Source of the DNA: an uncultured Alistipes sp.
Lineage (GTDB): Bacteria; Bacteroidota; Bacteroidia; Bacteroidales; Rikenellaceae
DNA length: 64,000 nt
NCBI GenBank assembly: GCA_944326035.1
Contig: CALVCS010000011.1
Span: forward strand, 248,001 to 312,000
Direction: 5' to 3'
Shown: one piece after another, positions 9,059 to 17,700 of the stretch
How positions within the stretch are numbered: position 1 is the first letter of the stretch
Layout of the letters: each line of letters begins with the position of its first letter
The notes under the pieces: model-generated
The model's database searches: none
The model's input: the letters and a program-made list of their open reading frames with translations, nothing else
What the model was told of the DNA's origin: nothing
Position numbers and translations under genes: made by a program

Positions 9059-10384
9059 ATGACAGCTGTGAAGAAGGTTGGTTTTCGCACCTTGGGATGC
9101 AAGCTCAATTTTTCCGAGACCTCGACCATTGCCCGGGCTTTTGAGCAGGGCGGGTTCGTACGGGCCAAACAGGGCGAGTCAGCGGATATCTATGTCATTA
9201 ATAGTTGTTCGGTGACGGAACATGCCGATAAGAAATGTCGGAATTTGGTGCGTCGGTTGGTGCGGGAGAATCCGCAGGCGTTGGTTGTGGTGACGGGGTG
9301 TTACGCCCAACTCAAACCCCGTGAAGTGGCCGCGATTCCAGGAGTCGATCTGGTGGTGGGCAATAACGAAAAGGGGTCGATTCCGGAGCAGGTGGCTGCG
9401 TTGGCCGCCGCTCGGGCCAACGGACAGGAACGGGCCGGAGCGGTGATCCATACCTGTGAAGTGGAGGCGCTGACGGAATTTTTTGCGGCCTTCTCCAGCG
9501 GAGACCGGACGCGGTCGTTTCTCAAAGTGCAGGATGGTTGCAGTTATCGTTGTTCGTATTGCACCATTCCGTTGGCCCGAGGGGCGAGCCGCAATATCCC
9601 GGTCGCCAACCTGGTGGAAGAGGCTCGTCAGATTGCACAGCGAGGCCAAAAGGAGATTGTGCTGACGGGGATCAATATCGGCGATTTCGGACGCACGACG
9701 GGCGAATCGTTTCTGTCGTTGCTGGAGGCCCTGGATGCTGTGGAGGGAATCGAACGGTATCGCATTTCGTCGATCGAACCCAATTTGTTGACCGATCCGA
9801 TCATCGAATTTACGGCCCGCTCCCGGAAGTTCCAGCCCCATTTCCATGTACCCTTACAGAGCGGTTGTGATCGGATTCTGGGGTTGATGCGTCGACGCTA
9901 TACCACGGCTCGTTTTGCCGATCGGATCGCCGCCGTACGCCGAGCCATGCCCGATGTCTTTTTCGGCATTGACGTGATTGTGGGTTTCCCCGGCGAGACC
10001 GAAACGGATTTCGAACAGACCTATCGTTTTCTGGAAACGATTCAGCCGGCCTTTTTGCATATCTTCCCCTACTCCGTTCGTCCCCATACGCCGGCTGCGG
10101 AGATGCCGGATCAGGTCGATCCGCGGGTGTCGGCGGAGCGGGTCAAACGTCTCGGAGAGTTGTCGGATCGATTGCATCGGGCGTTTTGTGAGGCGCATGT
10201 CGGCCGCGAAGCCCATGTCCTGTGGGAAAGTACGCGTCATGGCGGGGACATGTTGGGGTATACGGAAAATTATCTGAGGGTACGCACGCCGTTTCAGCGG
10301 GAACGGATCAATACCGTGTCGCGCGTTCGTTTGGGCGAACTGGGTCCGGACAATGTGTTGCAGGCCGATATATTTGACGCGTAG
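9059..10384 (+). CDS. mtaB: tRNA (N6-threonylcarbamoyladenosine(37)-C2)-methylthiotransferase
   Basis: 441 residues, the right size for MtaB/YqeV. The N-terminal UPF0004 domain has its cluster cysteines in LGCKLN, NSCSVTEHAD and VTGCYAQL; the radical-SAM motif CxxxCxxC is CSYRCSYC (about residues 161-168). The product converts t6A37 to ms2t6A37 in tRNAs decoding ANN codons, using SAM and a second [4Fe-4S] cluster as sulfur source. VTEHADKKC assigns it to MtaB rather than MiaB or RimO. It stands alone, divergent from the permease operon. Confidence 0.92.
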   Translation: MTAVKKVGFRTLGCKLNFSETSTIARAFEQGGFVRAKQGESADIYVINSCSVTEHADKKCRNLVRRLVRENPQALVVVTGCYAQLKPREVAAIPGVDLVVGNNEKGSIPEQVAALAAARANGQERAGAVIHTCEVEALTEFFAAFSSGDRTRSFLKVQDGCSYRCSYCTIPLARGASRNIPVANLVEEARQIAQRGQKEIVLTGINIGDFGRTTGESFLSLLEALDAVEGIERYRISSIEPNLLTDPIIEFTARSRKFQPHFHVPLQSGCDRILGLMRRRYTTARFADRIAAVRRAMPDVFFGIDVIVGFPGETETDFEQTYRFLETIQPAFLHIFPYSVRPHTPAAEMPDQVDPRVSAERVKRLGELSDRLHRAFCEAHVGREAHVLWESTRHGGDMLGYTENYLRVRTPFQRERINTVSRVRLGELGPDNVLQADIFDA

Positions 10385-10437
10385 CTGATTTCTGAGGCGT
10401 TTTTTAAGCCGGTTCGTTCGAAAACGGTTTAAATTGT

Positions 10438-10445
10438 TATCTTTG
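10438..10445 (+). promoter_or_regulatory. Predicted -7 promoter box for the sensor-trkH-SPOR gene run
   Basis: TATCTTTG, an exact TAnnTTTG match, 31 bases before the ATG at 10477. TTCG at 10417-10420 is a weak candidate -33 element. Confidence 0.55.
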
Positions 10446-10476
10446 CCTATTACGTAGGTGTGATTAAGGTTTTGAT

Positions 10477-11229
10477 ATGGGAATTCGAAAAAAGATTATG
10501 CTGGGATTCCTGACGTTGGGATTCTTGCTGTTTTTCTCGGGTCTGATGTCCTATTTTGAATTGGGTCGGTTGACCTATTCGACCCAGGGTATGTTGCAGA
10601 CCAGCCGCCAAAATCTGGAAATCTCCAAAATTATGTTGGATGCGGTGCAGGATCAGAATAAGGCACTGCTGGAGATTATGGTGGCCGGAGAGACTTCCTA
10701 TGATTCGTTGTTGCGGGCGGGGCGTGCTCAGTTCGATGGCGCGGTTCGTCAGGCCCGGACCTCTTCCCATGCGGTGTCGGCCCTGGATACGGTCATTGCG
10801 GCCAGTATACGTTATACCTCGTTGGTGGACAGTCGATTGGCGGAAGGCAAAGCGAGTGATAACGTCGAATGGTTCGTCAATGTGTACGGAACGTCGTATT
10901 ACGAACTGACCTCCGCCGTTAAAACCTTCATGATCGCATCGCAACACATGATGGATACCGAAGCCCGTCAGGTGGAACGAACGGCCTATCGGGCGATTAT
11001 GCCGGGCATCATTGCGTTGGTGATTGCGATTGTCATGATCTTGACCTTCTTCTATCTGGTCGATGTGTACTACATCCAACCGGTGTTGAAAATTACCCAG
11101 GGATTGCACAATTATATCCATGCCAAGGTCCCGTTTAATGTGACTTTTGAGGGAAAGGATGAGATTTTCCACCTGAAGGAGTATATCGAAACGCTGATCG
11201 ATCAGCTGAAAAACAAGAAAACCGAATAA
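10477..11229 (+). CDS. Orphan membrane sensor: 4-helix-bundle periplasmic domain plus HAMP-like segment, no output domain
   Basis: 250 residues. Transmembrane segment 1 is near residues 8-28; a mostly alpha-helical extracytoplasmic region of about 150 residues follows, like the 4HB_MCP/CHASE3 ligand domains of chemoreceptors and histidine kinases. Transmembrane segment 2 is near residues 175-197. The last 50 residues look like a HAMP domain (QPVLKITQGL...KDEIFHLKEYIETL), and the protein then stops. No histidine kinase, GGDEF or MCP signalling domain follows, and the next gene is trkH, 13 bases away. It may be a kinase-less partner or a truncated sensor; the domain assignment is by eye and no function is established. 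Confidence 0.7.
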   Translation: MGIRKKIMLGFLTLGFLLFFSGLMSYFELGRLTYSTQGMLQTSRQNLEISKIMLDAVQDQNKALLEIMVAGETSYDSLLRAGRAQFDGAVRQARTSSHAVSALDTVIAASIRYTSLVDSRLAEGKASDNVEWFVNVYGTSYYELTSAVKTFMIASQHMMDTEARQVERTAYRAIMPGIIALVIAIVMILTFFYLVDVYYIQPVLKITQGLHNYIHAKVPFNVTFEGKDEIFHLKEYIETLIDQLKNKKTE

Positions 11230-11242
11230 TTCGTCGAAAGCT

Positions 11243-12688
11243 ATGCGCCTGTATCTGGTCTTGCGGTACATGGGAATGATGATGATGCTGAATGCAGCCT
11301 TCATGCTGTTGTCGGCGCTCATCTCCCTGTTCAATGGGATGGATACGGGGTTTTATCCGCTGTTGCTCAGTTTCTTGCTGACCTCTATGCTGGGCCTTTT
11401 CCCCCTGATTTTCGTGCCTAAAGGGGAAAGTCTGACCTATAAAGAGGGGTATGGCATTGTCGTCGGGTCGTGGTTGGCGGCCTGTTTGGCCGGGATGATG
11501 CCCTATCTGTTGTGGGGGGGCGAGTTTACGCTGATCAATGCGTGGTTCGAAACGGTTTCGGGATATACGACGACCGGATCGACCATCTTGAACGATGTGG
11601 AGGCGTTGCCGAAAGGGTTGTTGTTTTGGCGTTCATCGACGCACTGGTTGGGCGGGGTCGGTGTCGTGATGTTTGCCCTGGTGATCCTCCCCTCCATGGG
11701 CCAGGCTAAACTGCGCCTCTCGAGCGTAGAGCTCTCCTCCATGGCCAAAGACAACTACCGCTATCGGACCCAGAAGATTTTGCAGGTCTTGTTGGTGGTT
11801 TATGTCGGATTGACGTTGGCCGAGACCATTTTATTGCGTATCGCCGGCATGAATTGGTTCGATGCCGTGAATCATGCCTTTTCGACCATTGCGACCGGAG
11901 GATTCAGTACGAAAAATTTGAGTATCGCCTATTATAACAATATCTGGATCGAATTGGTGGTCGGGCTCTTTATGACGGTATCGGCCATCCATTTCGGACT
12001 GATTTTTGCCACCATGACCGGAAAAAGCAACAATATCTTCCGTTCGGAAATTACGCGTTACTATTTGTATAGTGTCTTGATCGGTGGATTGATGATTGCG
12101 TTTAATTTGCGGGCTTTCGATATGTATCCGACTTTTTTGTCGGCCTGTCGGTATGCCTTCTTTCAGGCCTCGTCCATCGCCTCGACGACCGGTTATGCAA
12201 CGGCCGATTCCGCCATTTGGCCGGGGTTGTCGATTTTGGTGCTGTTGATTCTGACGTTTCAGTGCGGATGTGCCGGGTCAACCTCGGGGGGTATCAAGTG
12301 TGACCGTATGTGGTTGATGTTTAAGGCAATCAAGGCTCAGTTGCTGAAATACCAACACCCCAATGCCATCATTCGGGTCAAAATGAATGGCGTGATTCAG
12401 GAGGACAGTGTGGTCAATACGGCCATGTTGTTCATTATTTTTTATATCTTGATTGTCGTTTTAGGCACTATTTTGGTGACGGCTTTCGGAGTCGATCTGT
12501 TGACGAGTTTCGGGATCGTGGCAGCCAGTATGGGCAATGTGGGCCCGGGATTTGGCGATGTGGGATCGATGGACAATTACCATATGTTGCCGGTCGCCGT
12601 GAAGTTTATCTGCACGATCATCATGTTGTTAGGTCGTTTGGAAATATTCGGATTTTTACAGTTGTTTTTGATAAAATGGTGGAAGTGA
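11243..12688 (+). CDS. trkH: TrkH-family potassium uptake protein
   Basis: 481 residues with the four pore repeats of the Trk/Ktr superfamily. The selectivity-filter segments are visible in order: TTTGST, ATGGFST, STTGYA and NVGPGFG, each keeping the key glycine. It is the inner-membrane K+-translocating subunit; such proteins normally need a cytoplasmic TrkA/KtrA gating ring, which is not encoded in the window. It follows the orphan sensor gene by 13 bases, and its stop lies just ahead of the next start, so the three genes probably form one transcript. Confidence 0.93.
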   Translation: MRLYLVLRYMGMMMMLNAAFMLLSALISLFNGMDTGFYPLLLSFLLTSMLGLFPLIFVPKGESLTYKEGYGIVVGSWLAACLAGMMPYLLWGGEFTLINAWFETVSGYTTTGSTILNDVEALPKGLLFWRSSTHWLGGVGVVMFALVILPSMGQAKLRLSSVELSSMAKDNYRYRTQKILQVLLVVYVGLTLAETILLRIAGMNWFDAVNHAFSTIATGGFSTKNLSIAYYNNIWIELVVGLFMTVSAIHFGLIFATMTGKSNNIFRSEITRYYLYSVLIGGLMIAFNLRAFDMYPTFLSACRYAFFQASSIASTTGYATADSAIWPGLSILVLLILTFQCGCAGSTSGGIKCDRMWLMFKAIKAQLLKYQHPNAIIRVKMNGVIQEDSVVNTAMLFIIFYILIVVLGTILVTAFGVDLLTSFGIVAASMGNVGPGFGDVGSMDNYHMLPVAVKFICTIIMLLGRLEIFGFLQLFLIKWWK

Positions 12689-12693
12689 GAAAT

Positions 12694-14253
12694 ATGTCGG
12701 TACTGAAAGGTGTGTTTTGTTTGGCGTTGGGTATCAGCGTATGGAGCGGTTATGCCCAGGAAAGAGTGCCTGTCTCTGGAATGGAAGCAAACACCCAATA
12801 TCGGACTTTGCTCGAACAGGAAAAGCAATTGCAACATGTGCAGGATTCGATCATGAGTCTGATGGAGACGATGCGGAAATCGTATGCTACCGATGTGGCC
12901 GGTCGTCAACAATATGCCCAGCAAATTCTGGATATGGAGAATGAACTGTATGAGGTTCGCAATCGCATCGGTATGGTGGGCAATGCCATCAGTAACCTGG
13001 AACAGGAGTATATCATCGGGAATATGAATGGTCCGTCGGTCGATCCGGCAGCCTTGTCCACGACCCAGACGGAGACGCGGCCCTTGGTTCAGAAACCGGT
13101 CGTTCAGAAGGCGAATTTGGTCTACAATGCCTATTTCAAGGAGCAGCTTTCGGGGTCGGACTATCAGACGCTGATTCAGGCACAGGAGCAGGAGACTTTG
13201 CCGTTGGAGATCATTGCGACATATATCGTGAACTATAAAGTGATGGATAGTTTGGCACGCATTTATGAAAGTGCCGAACGCGTTGAGGCGGAGGATGCCT
13301 ATACGAAATTGCAGACGCTCTCGTCGATTAACGAGCGTTTGTCGGATTCCTTGGCACAGGTATGGGAATATATCTTCGATAACAAGACCTATATCTATAA
13401 CTACTTGTTGGATAAGATGAATGAGAGCGATCTGTTGGCCGATTTCGGACGTCAGTTCCAACGGATCAACCAACGTGTCGCCTCGGCTCGCGATACGGTG
13501 GCTTCGGAGGCCGTGTATGCCTATCCCTTGCGCAAAAAGTTGACGTTGGATTATGAATATGCGTTAGCCGGATTGCTGGGATATACGCAAGCGCGCGATT
13601 CCATTGCCAAGGTGCAACGGTCGGTTTCCACGCTCAATTTTGCTTTTTCGGCGATCGATCCGCAACCTCGTAATTTTATTACATACAGCAAGATCGAACG
13701 TTCTGTGCCATCGATCTACAACAGTCGTAACCCGATTCCGGAAGCGGAGATTTTCCGCTATGGAACGGTCTATCGCATTCAGTTGGGGGTGTTCCAGCGC
13801 AAACAACCCATTTCGATTTTCCGGAATGTCCATCCGCTGTCGTATGACCAATTGGAAGATGGCCGGTATCGTTATTGTGCGGGGGGATTCCGCGAGTTAA
13901 GCGAGGCCCAGGAGGCGTTGGCCGAGATGAAAAAGATCGGGTTCCGTCAACCGAAAATTGTGGTATGGCGTGACGGCGTATTCGAATCGCTGGCGGAATC
14001 GGATAACTCTTCGGCGGGAGACACGTTTTATCGCATTGAAATCGCGGGCGAAGGCGATGTGATGAGCGATCGCGTCAAAGAGGTCATCGAATCGACCGTT
14101 CCGGGCAAAGAGATTTCGCGGACAGTCGATGCTCAGGGCGATTATGTCTACACGGTGGGTACGTTCGACAGCCGGGAAACGGCGGAAGATCTGGTGGCCC
14201 GTTTGTCGGGTTTGGAAGGCATCTCCGCTAAAATTCTGACGCTTGAACCGTAA
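12694..14253 (+). CDS. Secreted coiled-coil/SPOR-like protein
   Basis: 519 residues from the ATG at 12694; an ATG at 12676 lies inside trkH and would precede the signal peptide with six polar residues. Signal peptide near residues 1-21 ending SGYAQ. Residues 30-110 are charged and helical (coiled-coil-like). The C-terminus has two successive SPOR-like units: YRIQLGVFQ...YRYCAGGF...A...KKIGF, then YRIEIAGEG...YVYTVGTFDSRETAEDLVARL. SPOR domains bind denuded peptidoglycan, so a periplasmic, envelope-linked role is likely. The SPOR assignment is by pattern only. It is linked by position to trkH. Confidence 0.75.
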   Translation: MSVLKGVFCLALGISVWSGYAQERVPVSGMEANTQYRTLLEQEKQLQHVQDSIMSLMETMRKSYATDVAGRQQYAQQILDMENELYEVRNRIGMVGNAISNLEQEYIIGNMNGPSVDPAALSTTQTETRPLVQKPVVQKANLVYNAYFKEQLSGSDYQTLIQAQEQETLPLEIIATYIVNYKVMDSLARIYESAERVEAEDAYTKLQTLSSINERLSDSLAQVWEYIFDNKTYIYNYLLDKMNESDLLADFGRQFQRINQRVASARDTVASEAVYAYPLRKKLTLDYEYALAGLLGYTQARDSIAKVQRSVSTLNFAFSAIDPQPRNFITYSKIERSVPSIYNSRNPIPEAEIFRYGTVYRIQLGVFQRKQPISIFRNVHPLSYDQLEDGRYRYCAGGFRELSEAQEALAEMKKIGFRQPKIVVWRDGVFESLAESDNSSAGDTFYRIEIAGEGDVMSDRVKEVIESTVPGKEISRTVDAQGDYVYTVGTFDSRETAEDLVARLSGLEGISAKILTLEP

Positions 14254-14323
14254 ATTTTCGCGAAAAATCGTTATCTTACCTACCTGATGCGATCGCAGCG
14301 GCGCGACGTGAAACGAAAACCGT

Positions 14324-14818
14324 ATGTGGTTAATCATTATACTGATTCTCGTAGGATTGTTTTTGTTGGTGGCGGAGTTGGTTCTGTTGCCGGGAATCAG
14401 TGTGGCCGGTGTGGGTGCTATCCTCTCTTTTGCCGGAGCCATCTTTTTAGGGTATATGTATTATGGATTCTGGTTGGGATCTGTGGTGCTGACCGCCGTG
14501 GTGCTTTTGTCTATGGTGGCGGTGATCGTCTCGTTGCGAGCCAATACGTGGAGACGCCTTTCGTTGACGACGACCATCGATTCCACGACCACCCCTACCC
14601 CACAACAACGCGATATTCGGATCGGTCAACAGGGAATGACCGTAACGCGGCTGGCCCCTATGGGGAAAGTGTTGTTCGGAGAGGTTACCCTGGAAGCCCG
14701 CTCGATGGATGCCTATATCGATCCACGTCAACCGGTGGAGGCCATTGCCTTTGATAATACCGTCGTCATTGTCCGCCCTCTGGGAGGAAGCCGCATCCAA
14801 CCGACAATGACCCCTTAG
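14324..14818 (+). CDS. NfeD-like membrane protein
   Basis: 164 residues: two to three N-terminal membrane segments (LIIILILVGLFLLVAELVLLPG and following) and a C-terminal OB-fold-like NfeD domain (IGQQGMTVTRLAPMGKVLF...), the short NfeD1b-type architecture. NfeD proteins are partners of flotillin/SPFH proteins, and this gene sits 24 bases upstream of floA. A start at 14324 puts the first membrane segment directly at the N-terminus. Confidence 0.88.
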   Translation: MWLIIILILVGLFLLVAELVLLPGISVAGVGAILSFAGAIFLGYMYYGFWLGSVVLTAVVLLSMVAVIVSLRANTWRRLSLTTTIDSTTTPTPQQRDIRIGQQGMTVTRLAPMGKVLFGEVTLEARSMDAYIDPRQPVEAIAFDNTVVIVRPLGGSRIQPTMTP

Positions 14819-14842
14819 TAAAACCCCTAAAATTGACTTGTT

Positions 14843-15817
14843 ATGCTTGGTTACGGATTGTTGGCAGTGATTGCTTTTGTGGCGATCGTCCTGCTGTGGT
14901 TCATTTTGTATTTTATTCCGATCGGCCTTTGGTTTTCGGCTTTGGTGTCCGGTGTGCGGATCAGTCTGTTGCAGTTGGTGCTGATGCGCTTCCGGAAAGT
15001 GCCCCCTTCGGTTATCGTGAATCAGTTGATCGCCGGAACGAAAGCCGGCTTGAATTTGGCGGCCAACGATCTGGAAGCCCATTTTTTGGCGGGCGGAAAT
15101 GTGCCGAATGTGGTGACGGCGCTGATTTCGGCTCAAAAGGCCAATATTGCCCTCGATTTTCGAATGGCGGCCGCTATTGATTTGGCCGGACGTAATGTGG
15201 CCGAGGCAGTCCAGATGTCGGTCAATCCCAAAGTGATCAATACGCCCCCGGTAGCTGCCGTGGCGAAAGATGGGATTCAGTTGATCGCCAAAGCACGGGT
15301 TACGGTGCGGGCCAATATCAAACAACTGGTCGGCGGTGCGGGTGAAGATACCGTTTTGGCGCGGGTTGGCGAAGGCATCGTCTCGTCGATCGGTTCGTCG
15401 ATCAGCCATAAGAGCGTGCTGGAAAATCCAGATTTTATTTCGCGGGTGGTCTTGGAGAAAGGGCTGGATGCCGGCACCGCCTTTGAAATTCTGTCGATCG
15501 ATATTGCCGATATCGATGTAGGAAAGAATATCGGAGCGGTTCTGCAAATGGATCAGGCCAATGCTGATAAGAACATTGCCCAGGCAAAAGCGGAAGAAAA
15601 ACGGGCTATGGCTGTCGCGATGGAACAAGAGATGATGGCCAAGGCTCAGGAAGCCCGTGCAAAAGTCATTTTGGCCGAAGCCGAAATTCCGTTGGCCATT
15701 GCCGAAGCTTTCCGCAACGGCAATTTGGGGATTATGGATTATTATAAGCTGCAAAATATTCAGGCCGACACCAAAATGAGGGAAGGCATTGTCAAAACAG
15801 GAAAAACGACTAAATAA
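14843..15817 (+). CDS. floA: Flotillin-like protein FloA (SPFH family)
   Basis: 324 residues, close to the 330 of other FloA (formerly UPF0365/YqfA) proteins. A hydrophobic N-terminal hairpin (residues 3-30) anchors it, the SPFH-like region follows with [13 protein letters not shown] and [12 protein letters not shown], and an Ala/Glu-rich helical region ([17 protein letters not shown]) near residues 250-290 mediates oligomers. FloA organises functional membrane microdomains. The NfeD-FloA pair is a conserved arrangement. Confidence 0.95.
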   Translation: MLGYGLLAVIAFVAIVLLWFILYFIPIGLWFSALVSGVRISLLQLVLMRFRKVPPSVIVNQLIAGTKAGLNLAANDLEAHFLAGGNVPNVVTALISAQKANIALDFRMAAAIDLAGRNVAEAVQMSVNPKVINTPPVAAVAKDGIQLIAKARVTVRANIKQLVGGAGEDTVLARVGEGIVSSIGSSISHKSVLENPDFISRVVLEKGLDAGTAFEILSIDIADIDVGKNIGAVLQMDQANADKNIAQAKAEEKRAMAVAMEQEMMAKAQEARAKVILAEAEIPLAIAEAFRNGNLGIMDYYKLQNIQADTKMREGIVKTGKTTK

Positions 15818-15826
15818 CCTATTGTT

Positions 15827-16609
15827 ATGAAATCACTTTCGCGTAGAGCGTTTCTTTCGACGGCCGTGCGTTCGACAGCGGTTACGGCAGCGGCCTTTAT
15901 GATCCCTTCGATCGTCGACGCCGCAATCAAAAAGGAAAAATCGGCGCATAAATCCGAGAAAAAAATTCAGTTGAAACAGAATGCGGTGGTTCTTTTGCAA
16001 GGCGACTCGATTACCGATTATGGCCGTCGGCGAGAGGTGACGACCTTTAACTCTCCCGAGGCCTTGGGATACGGATATGCAAGCCGAATTGCCTCGGCCC
16101 TGGTATTGAATCATGCCGCTCTGGCGCCGCGTATTTATAATCGAGGGGTCAGTGGAGATAAAGTCTATCAGTTGAGGGATCGGTGGCAAACGGATTGTTA
16201 CGATCTGCAGCCCGATGTGCTGAGTATTTTGATAGGGGTCAATGATTTCTGGCATGCGATCGATGGCCATTATGATGGAACCCCGGAGGTTTATCGGCGC
16301 GACTATTTGGCCTTGATGGAGCAGACTCGGAACAAACTGCCGAATACGCAAGTGATTATCTGTGAACCATATGCCATCAATGGGGTGAAGGCAGTCACGG
16401 ATGCCTGGTATCCGCAATTTGATGAAATTCGGGCCGCAGCCCGTGAGGTGGCGGATCAGTATGCCGATGTGTTTGTGCCCTTCCAAACGGTGTTTGATCA
16501 GGCCTTGGAGGTGGCTCCCGCCTCCTATTGGACGGGAGACGGCGTGCATGCCAATCTGGCCGGGAGTCAATTGATGGCTCAGGCCTGGCTGGAAGCAACG
16601 GGATTATAG
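15827..16609 (+). CDS. Secreted SGNH/GDSL-family hydrolase
   Basis: 260 residues. The N-terminus SRRAFLSTAV followed by a hydrophobic run to about residue 33 resembles a Tat-type signal (twin Arg at residues 5-6). The four SGNH blocks are present: GDSITDYG (nucleophile Ser), RGVSGDK (Gly), IGVNDFW (Asn) and DGVHANLAG (Asp/His). The substrate is unknown; such enzymes deacetylate sugars or hydrolyse esters. It starts 9 bases after floA and is the last gene before a strong terminator, so it is probably part of the nfeD-floA transcript. Confidence 0.88.
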   Translation: MKSLSRRAFLSTAVRSTAVTAAAFMIPSIVDAAIKKEKSAHKSEKKIQLKQNAVVLLQGDSITDYGRRREVTTFNSPEALGYGYASRIASALVLNHAALAPRIYNRGVSGDKVYQLRDRWQTDCYDLQPDVLSILIGVNDFWHAIDGHYDGTPEVYRRDYLALMEQTRNKLPNTQVIICEPYAINGVKAVTDAWYPQFDEIRAAAREVADQYADVFVPFQTVFDQALEVAPASYWTGDGVHANLAGSQLMAQAWLEATGL

Positions 16610-16660
16610 TTTCTTTCTTTATTAAAGGGTATTCTACCGAGAGGTAGACGAGGTCATAGG

Positions 16661-16701
16661 AATGCGACACGGTTCATTAAAAACCGTGTCGCATTTTTTT
16701 T
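16661..16701 (+). terminator. Strong terminator after the nfeD-floA-hydrolase run
   Basis: Perfect 14-bp inverted repeat (16661-16674 and 16682-16695), 7-base loop, then a run of T to 16701. Confidence 0.92.
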
Positions 16702-16765
16702 GTAAATAGTTGATTGATGGGTGGATAATGAAGAATTTTGACGGTTTTTCGGCGATCTTCTGGTT

Positions 16766-16773
16766 TATTTTTG
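16766..16773 (+). promoter_or_regulatory. Predicted -7 promoter box for the serine recombinase
   Basis: TATTTTTG, an exact TAnnTTTG match, 38 bases before the ATG at 16812. TTTG at 16737-16740 is further upstream (25 bases) than the usual 19-20. Confidence 0.45.
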
Positions 16774-16811
16774 TAAGAGAGGCAATGTAGCCTTTCTTAA
16801 AAATTTTAATT

Positions 16812-17465
16812 ATGATTATAGGTTATTTGCGGGTCAGTACCGGTAAACAGCATCCAGCCAATCAACGGGATGAAATCCAGCGATTTGCAGTTACTCGACA
16901 GTGGAAAGTAGACGCCTGGGTGACGGAGATCGTCAGTGGAAAAAAACGGGAACAAGATCGGAAACTCGGTCTCCTGCTTCGGAGAATGAAACGAGGTGAT
17001 ACATTGGTTATTACGGAGATTTCACGTCTCAGCCGGACGCTGACAGAGATTATGGCCATTATGGGAAAGTGTTTACGAAAAGGAATTAATTTATATACGA
17101 CAAAGGAGGGGTATACCTTTGATAATTCGATTAATAGTAAAGTGCTGTGCTTTGCTTTTGGGCTGGTGGCAGAAATTGAGCACAATTTGATCTCTATGCG
17201 AACCAAAGAAGCTTTGGCGTTACGTAAGGCCAAAGGAATGGTGTTGGGTCGACGAAAAGGTACATATACAAAATTTAATATTTTGATTGAAAATCGCTTA
17301 CGGATTATTCAGATGCTTCGTCAAGGTCAATCTATTTCAGAAATTTGTAAATGCTATGCGCTGTCCCGAGATACGTTTAATAAGTTTCGGAAGAGTTATC
17401 CTTCCGTTCAGCATGCGATCGATGATAAAGAGCGGCAAAGACTCTCCCGATATTCAAAGAGATAA
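16812..17465 (+). CDS. Serine site-specific recombinase (resolvase/invertase, Mpi-like)
   Basis: 217 residues. The N-terminal resolvase domain opens IIGYLRVSTGKQ, with nucleophile Ser9 in the R-V-S motif, and has TEISRLSRTLTEI with conserved catalytic arginines; the long E-helix region leads to a C-terminal helix-turn-helix (GQSISEICKCYALSRDTFNKF). Size and domain order match small invertases/resolvases such as Bacteroides Mpi and Gin/Hin, not large integrases or transposases. The gene is visibly more A+T-rich than its neighbours, has its own promoter box and terminator, and lies directly upstream of a surface-lipoprotein operon. An invertase controlling that operon is the favoured inference; a resolvase acting elsewhere is possible. 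Confidence 0.9.
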   Translation: MIIGYLRVSTGKQHPANQRDEIQRFAVTRQWKVDAWVTEIVSGKKREQDRKLGLLLRRMKRGDTLVITEISRLSRTLTEIMAIMGKCLRKGINLYTTKEGYTFDNSINSKVLCFAFGLVAEIEHNLISMRTKEALALRKAKGMVLGRRKGTYTKFNILIENRLRIIQMLRQGQSISEICKCYALSRDTFNKFRKSYPSVQHAIDDKERQRLSRYSKR

Positions 17466-17483
17466 TTGAGGAAAGGAAATAGA

Positions 17484-17518
17484 AAATAGGGCCACAAAAT
17501 TTGTGGCCCTATTTGTTT
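17484..17518. terminator. Hairpin terminator after the recombinase, probably bidirectional
   Basis: AAATAGGGCCACA at 17484-17496 pairs with TGTGGCCCTATTT at 17502-17514; T/A-rich sequence follows on both strands. It would also stop leftward transcripts started from the box at 17550-17557. Confidence 0.88.
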
Positions 17519-17700
17519 AAATGTTGGTTAATTCGTCAATGTATTGTTACAAAGTTAAAAAATATAATAAGTATTTACAATAGCTAATTTAAACTTTTTT
17601 TATCTAATCGATTGGCCATGTTCTGCATCGGACATGTGTGGTTTTAAGGACCTTTTAATCGGATAATCGATTTAAACCAACGAATAAAACGAATTGTCCC
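17519..17700. other. Candidate invertible promoter region upstream of the fimbrial-type operon
   Basis: An A+T-rich, gene-free segment of about 180 bases between the recombinase terminator and the ATG of the DUF3575 gene. Its only exact TAnnTTTG box lies on the minus strand (17550-17557), pointing away from the operon; no exact plus-strand box is present. Short, imperfect inverted repeats flank that box: AATTCGT 17530-17536 against ACGAATT 17689-17695, and GTTGGTTAATTCG 17523-17535 against CGATTTAAACCAAC 17668-17681 (one gap, one mismatch). TAATCGATT also occurs twice. The repeats are weak enough to be chance. Confidence 0.4.
17550..17581 (-). promoter_or_regulatory. Predicted leftward promoter between recombinase and surface operon
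   Basis: On the minus strand TAACTTTG (17550-17557) is a perfect -7 box, with ATTG (17578-17581) 20 bases upstream as a near-match to the -33 TTTG. It drives transcription into the bidirectional hairpin at 17484-17514 and towards the 3' end of the recombinase, where no minus-strand gene is seen. Confidence 0.45.

Noticed and set aside
14447..15754. Minus-strand open frame of 435 codons
   Set aside because: Antisense to nfeD and floA, both strongly supported.
16812..17465. Recombinase as part of an insertion sequence or integrated element
   Set aside because: No terminal inverted repeats, target-site duplications, accessory transposition genes or tRNA attachment site nearby; domain size fits an invertase/resolvase.
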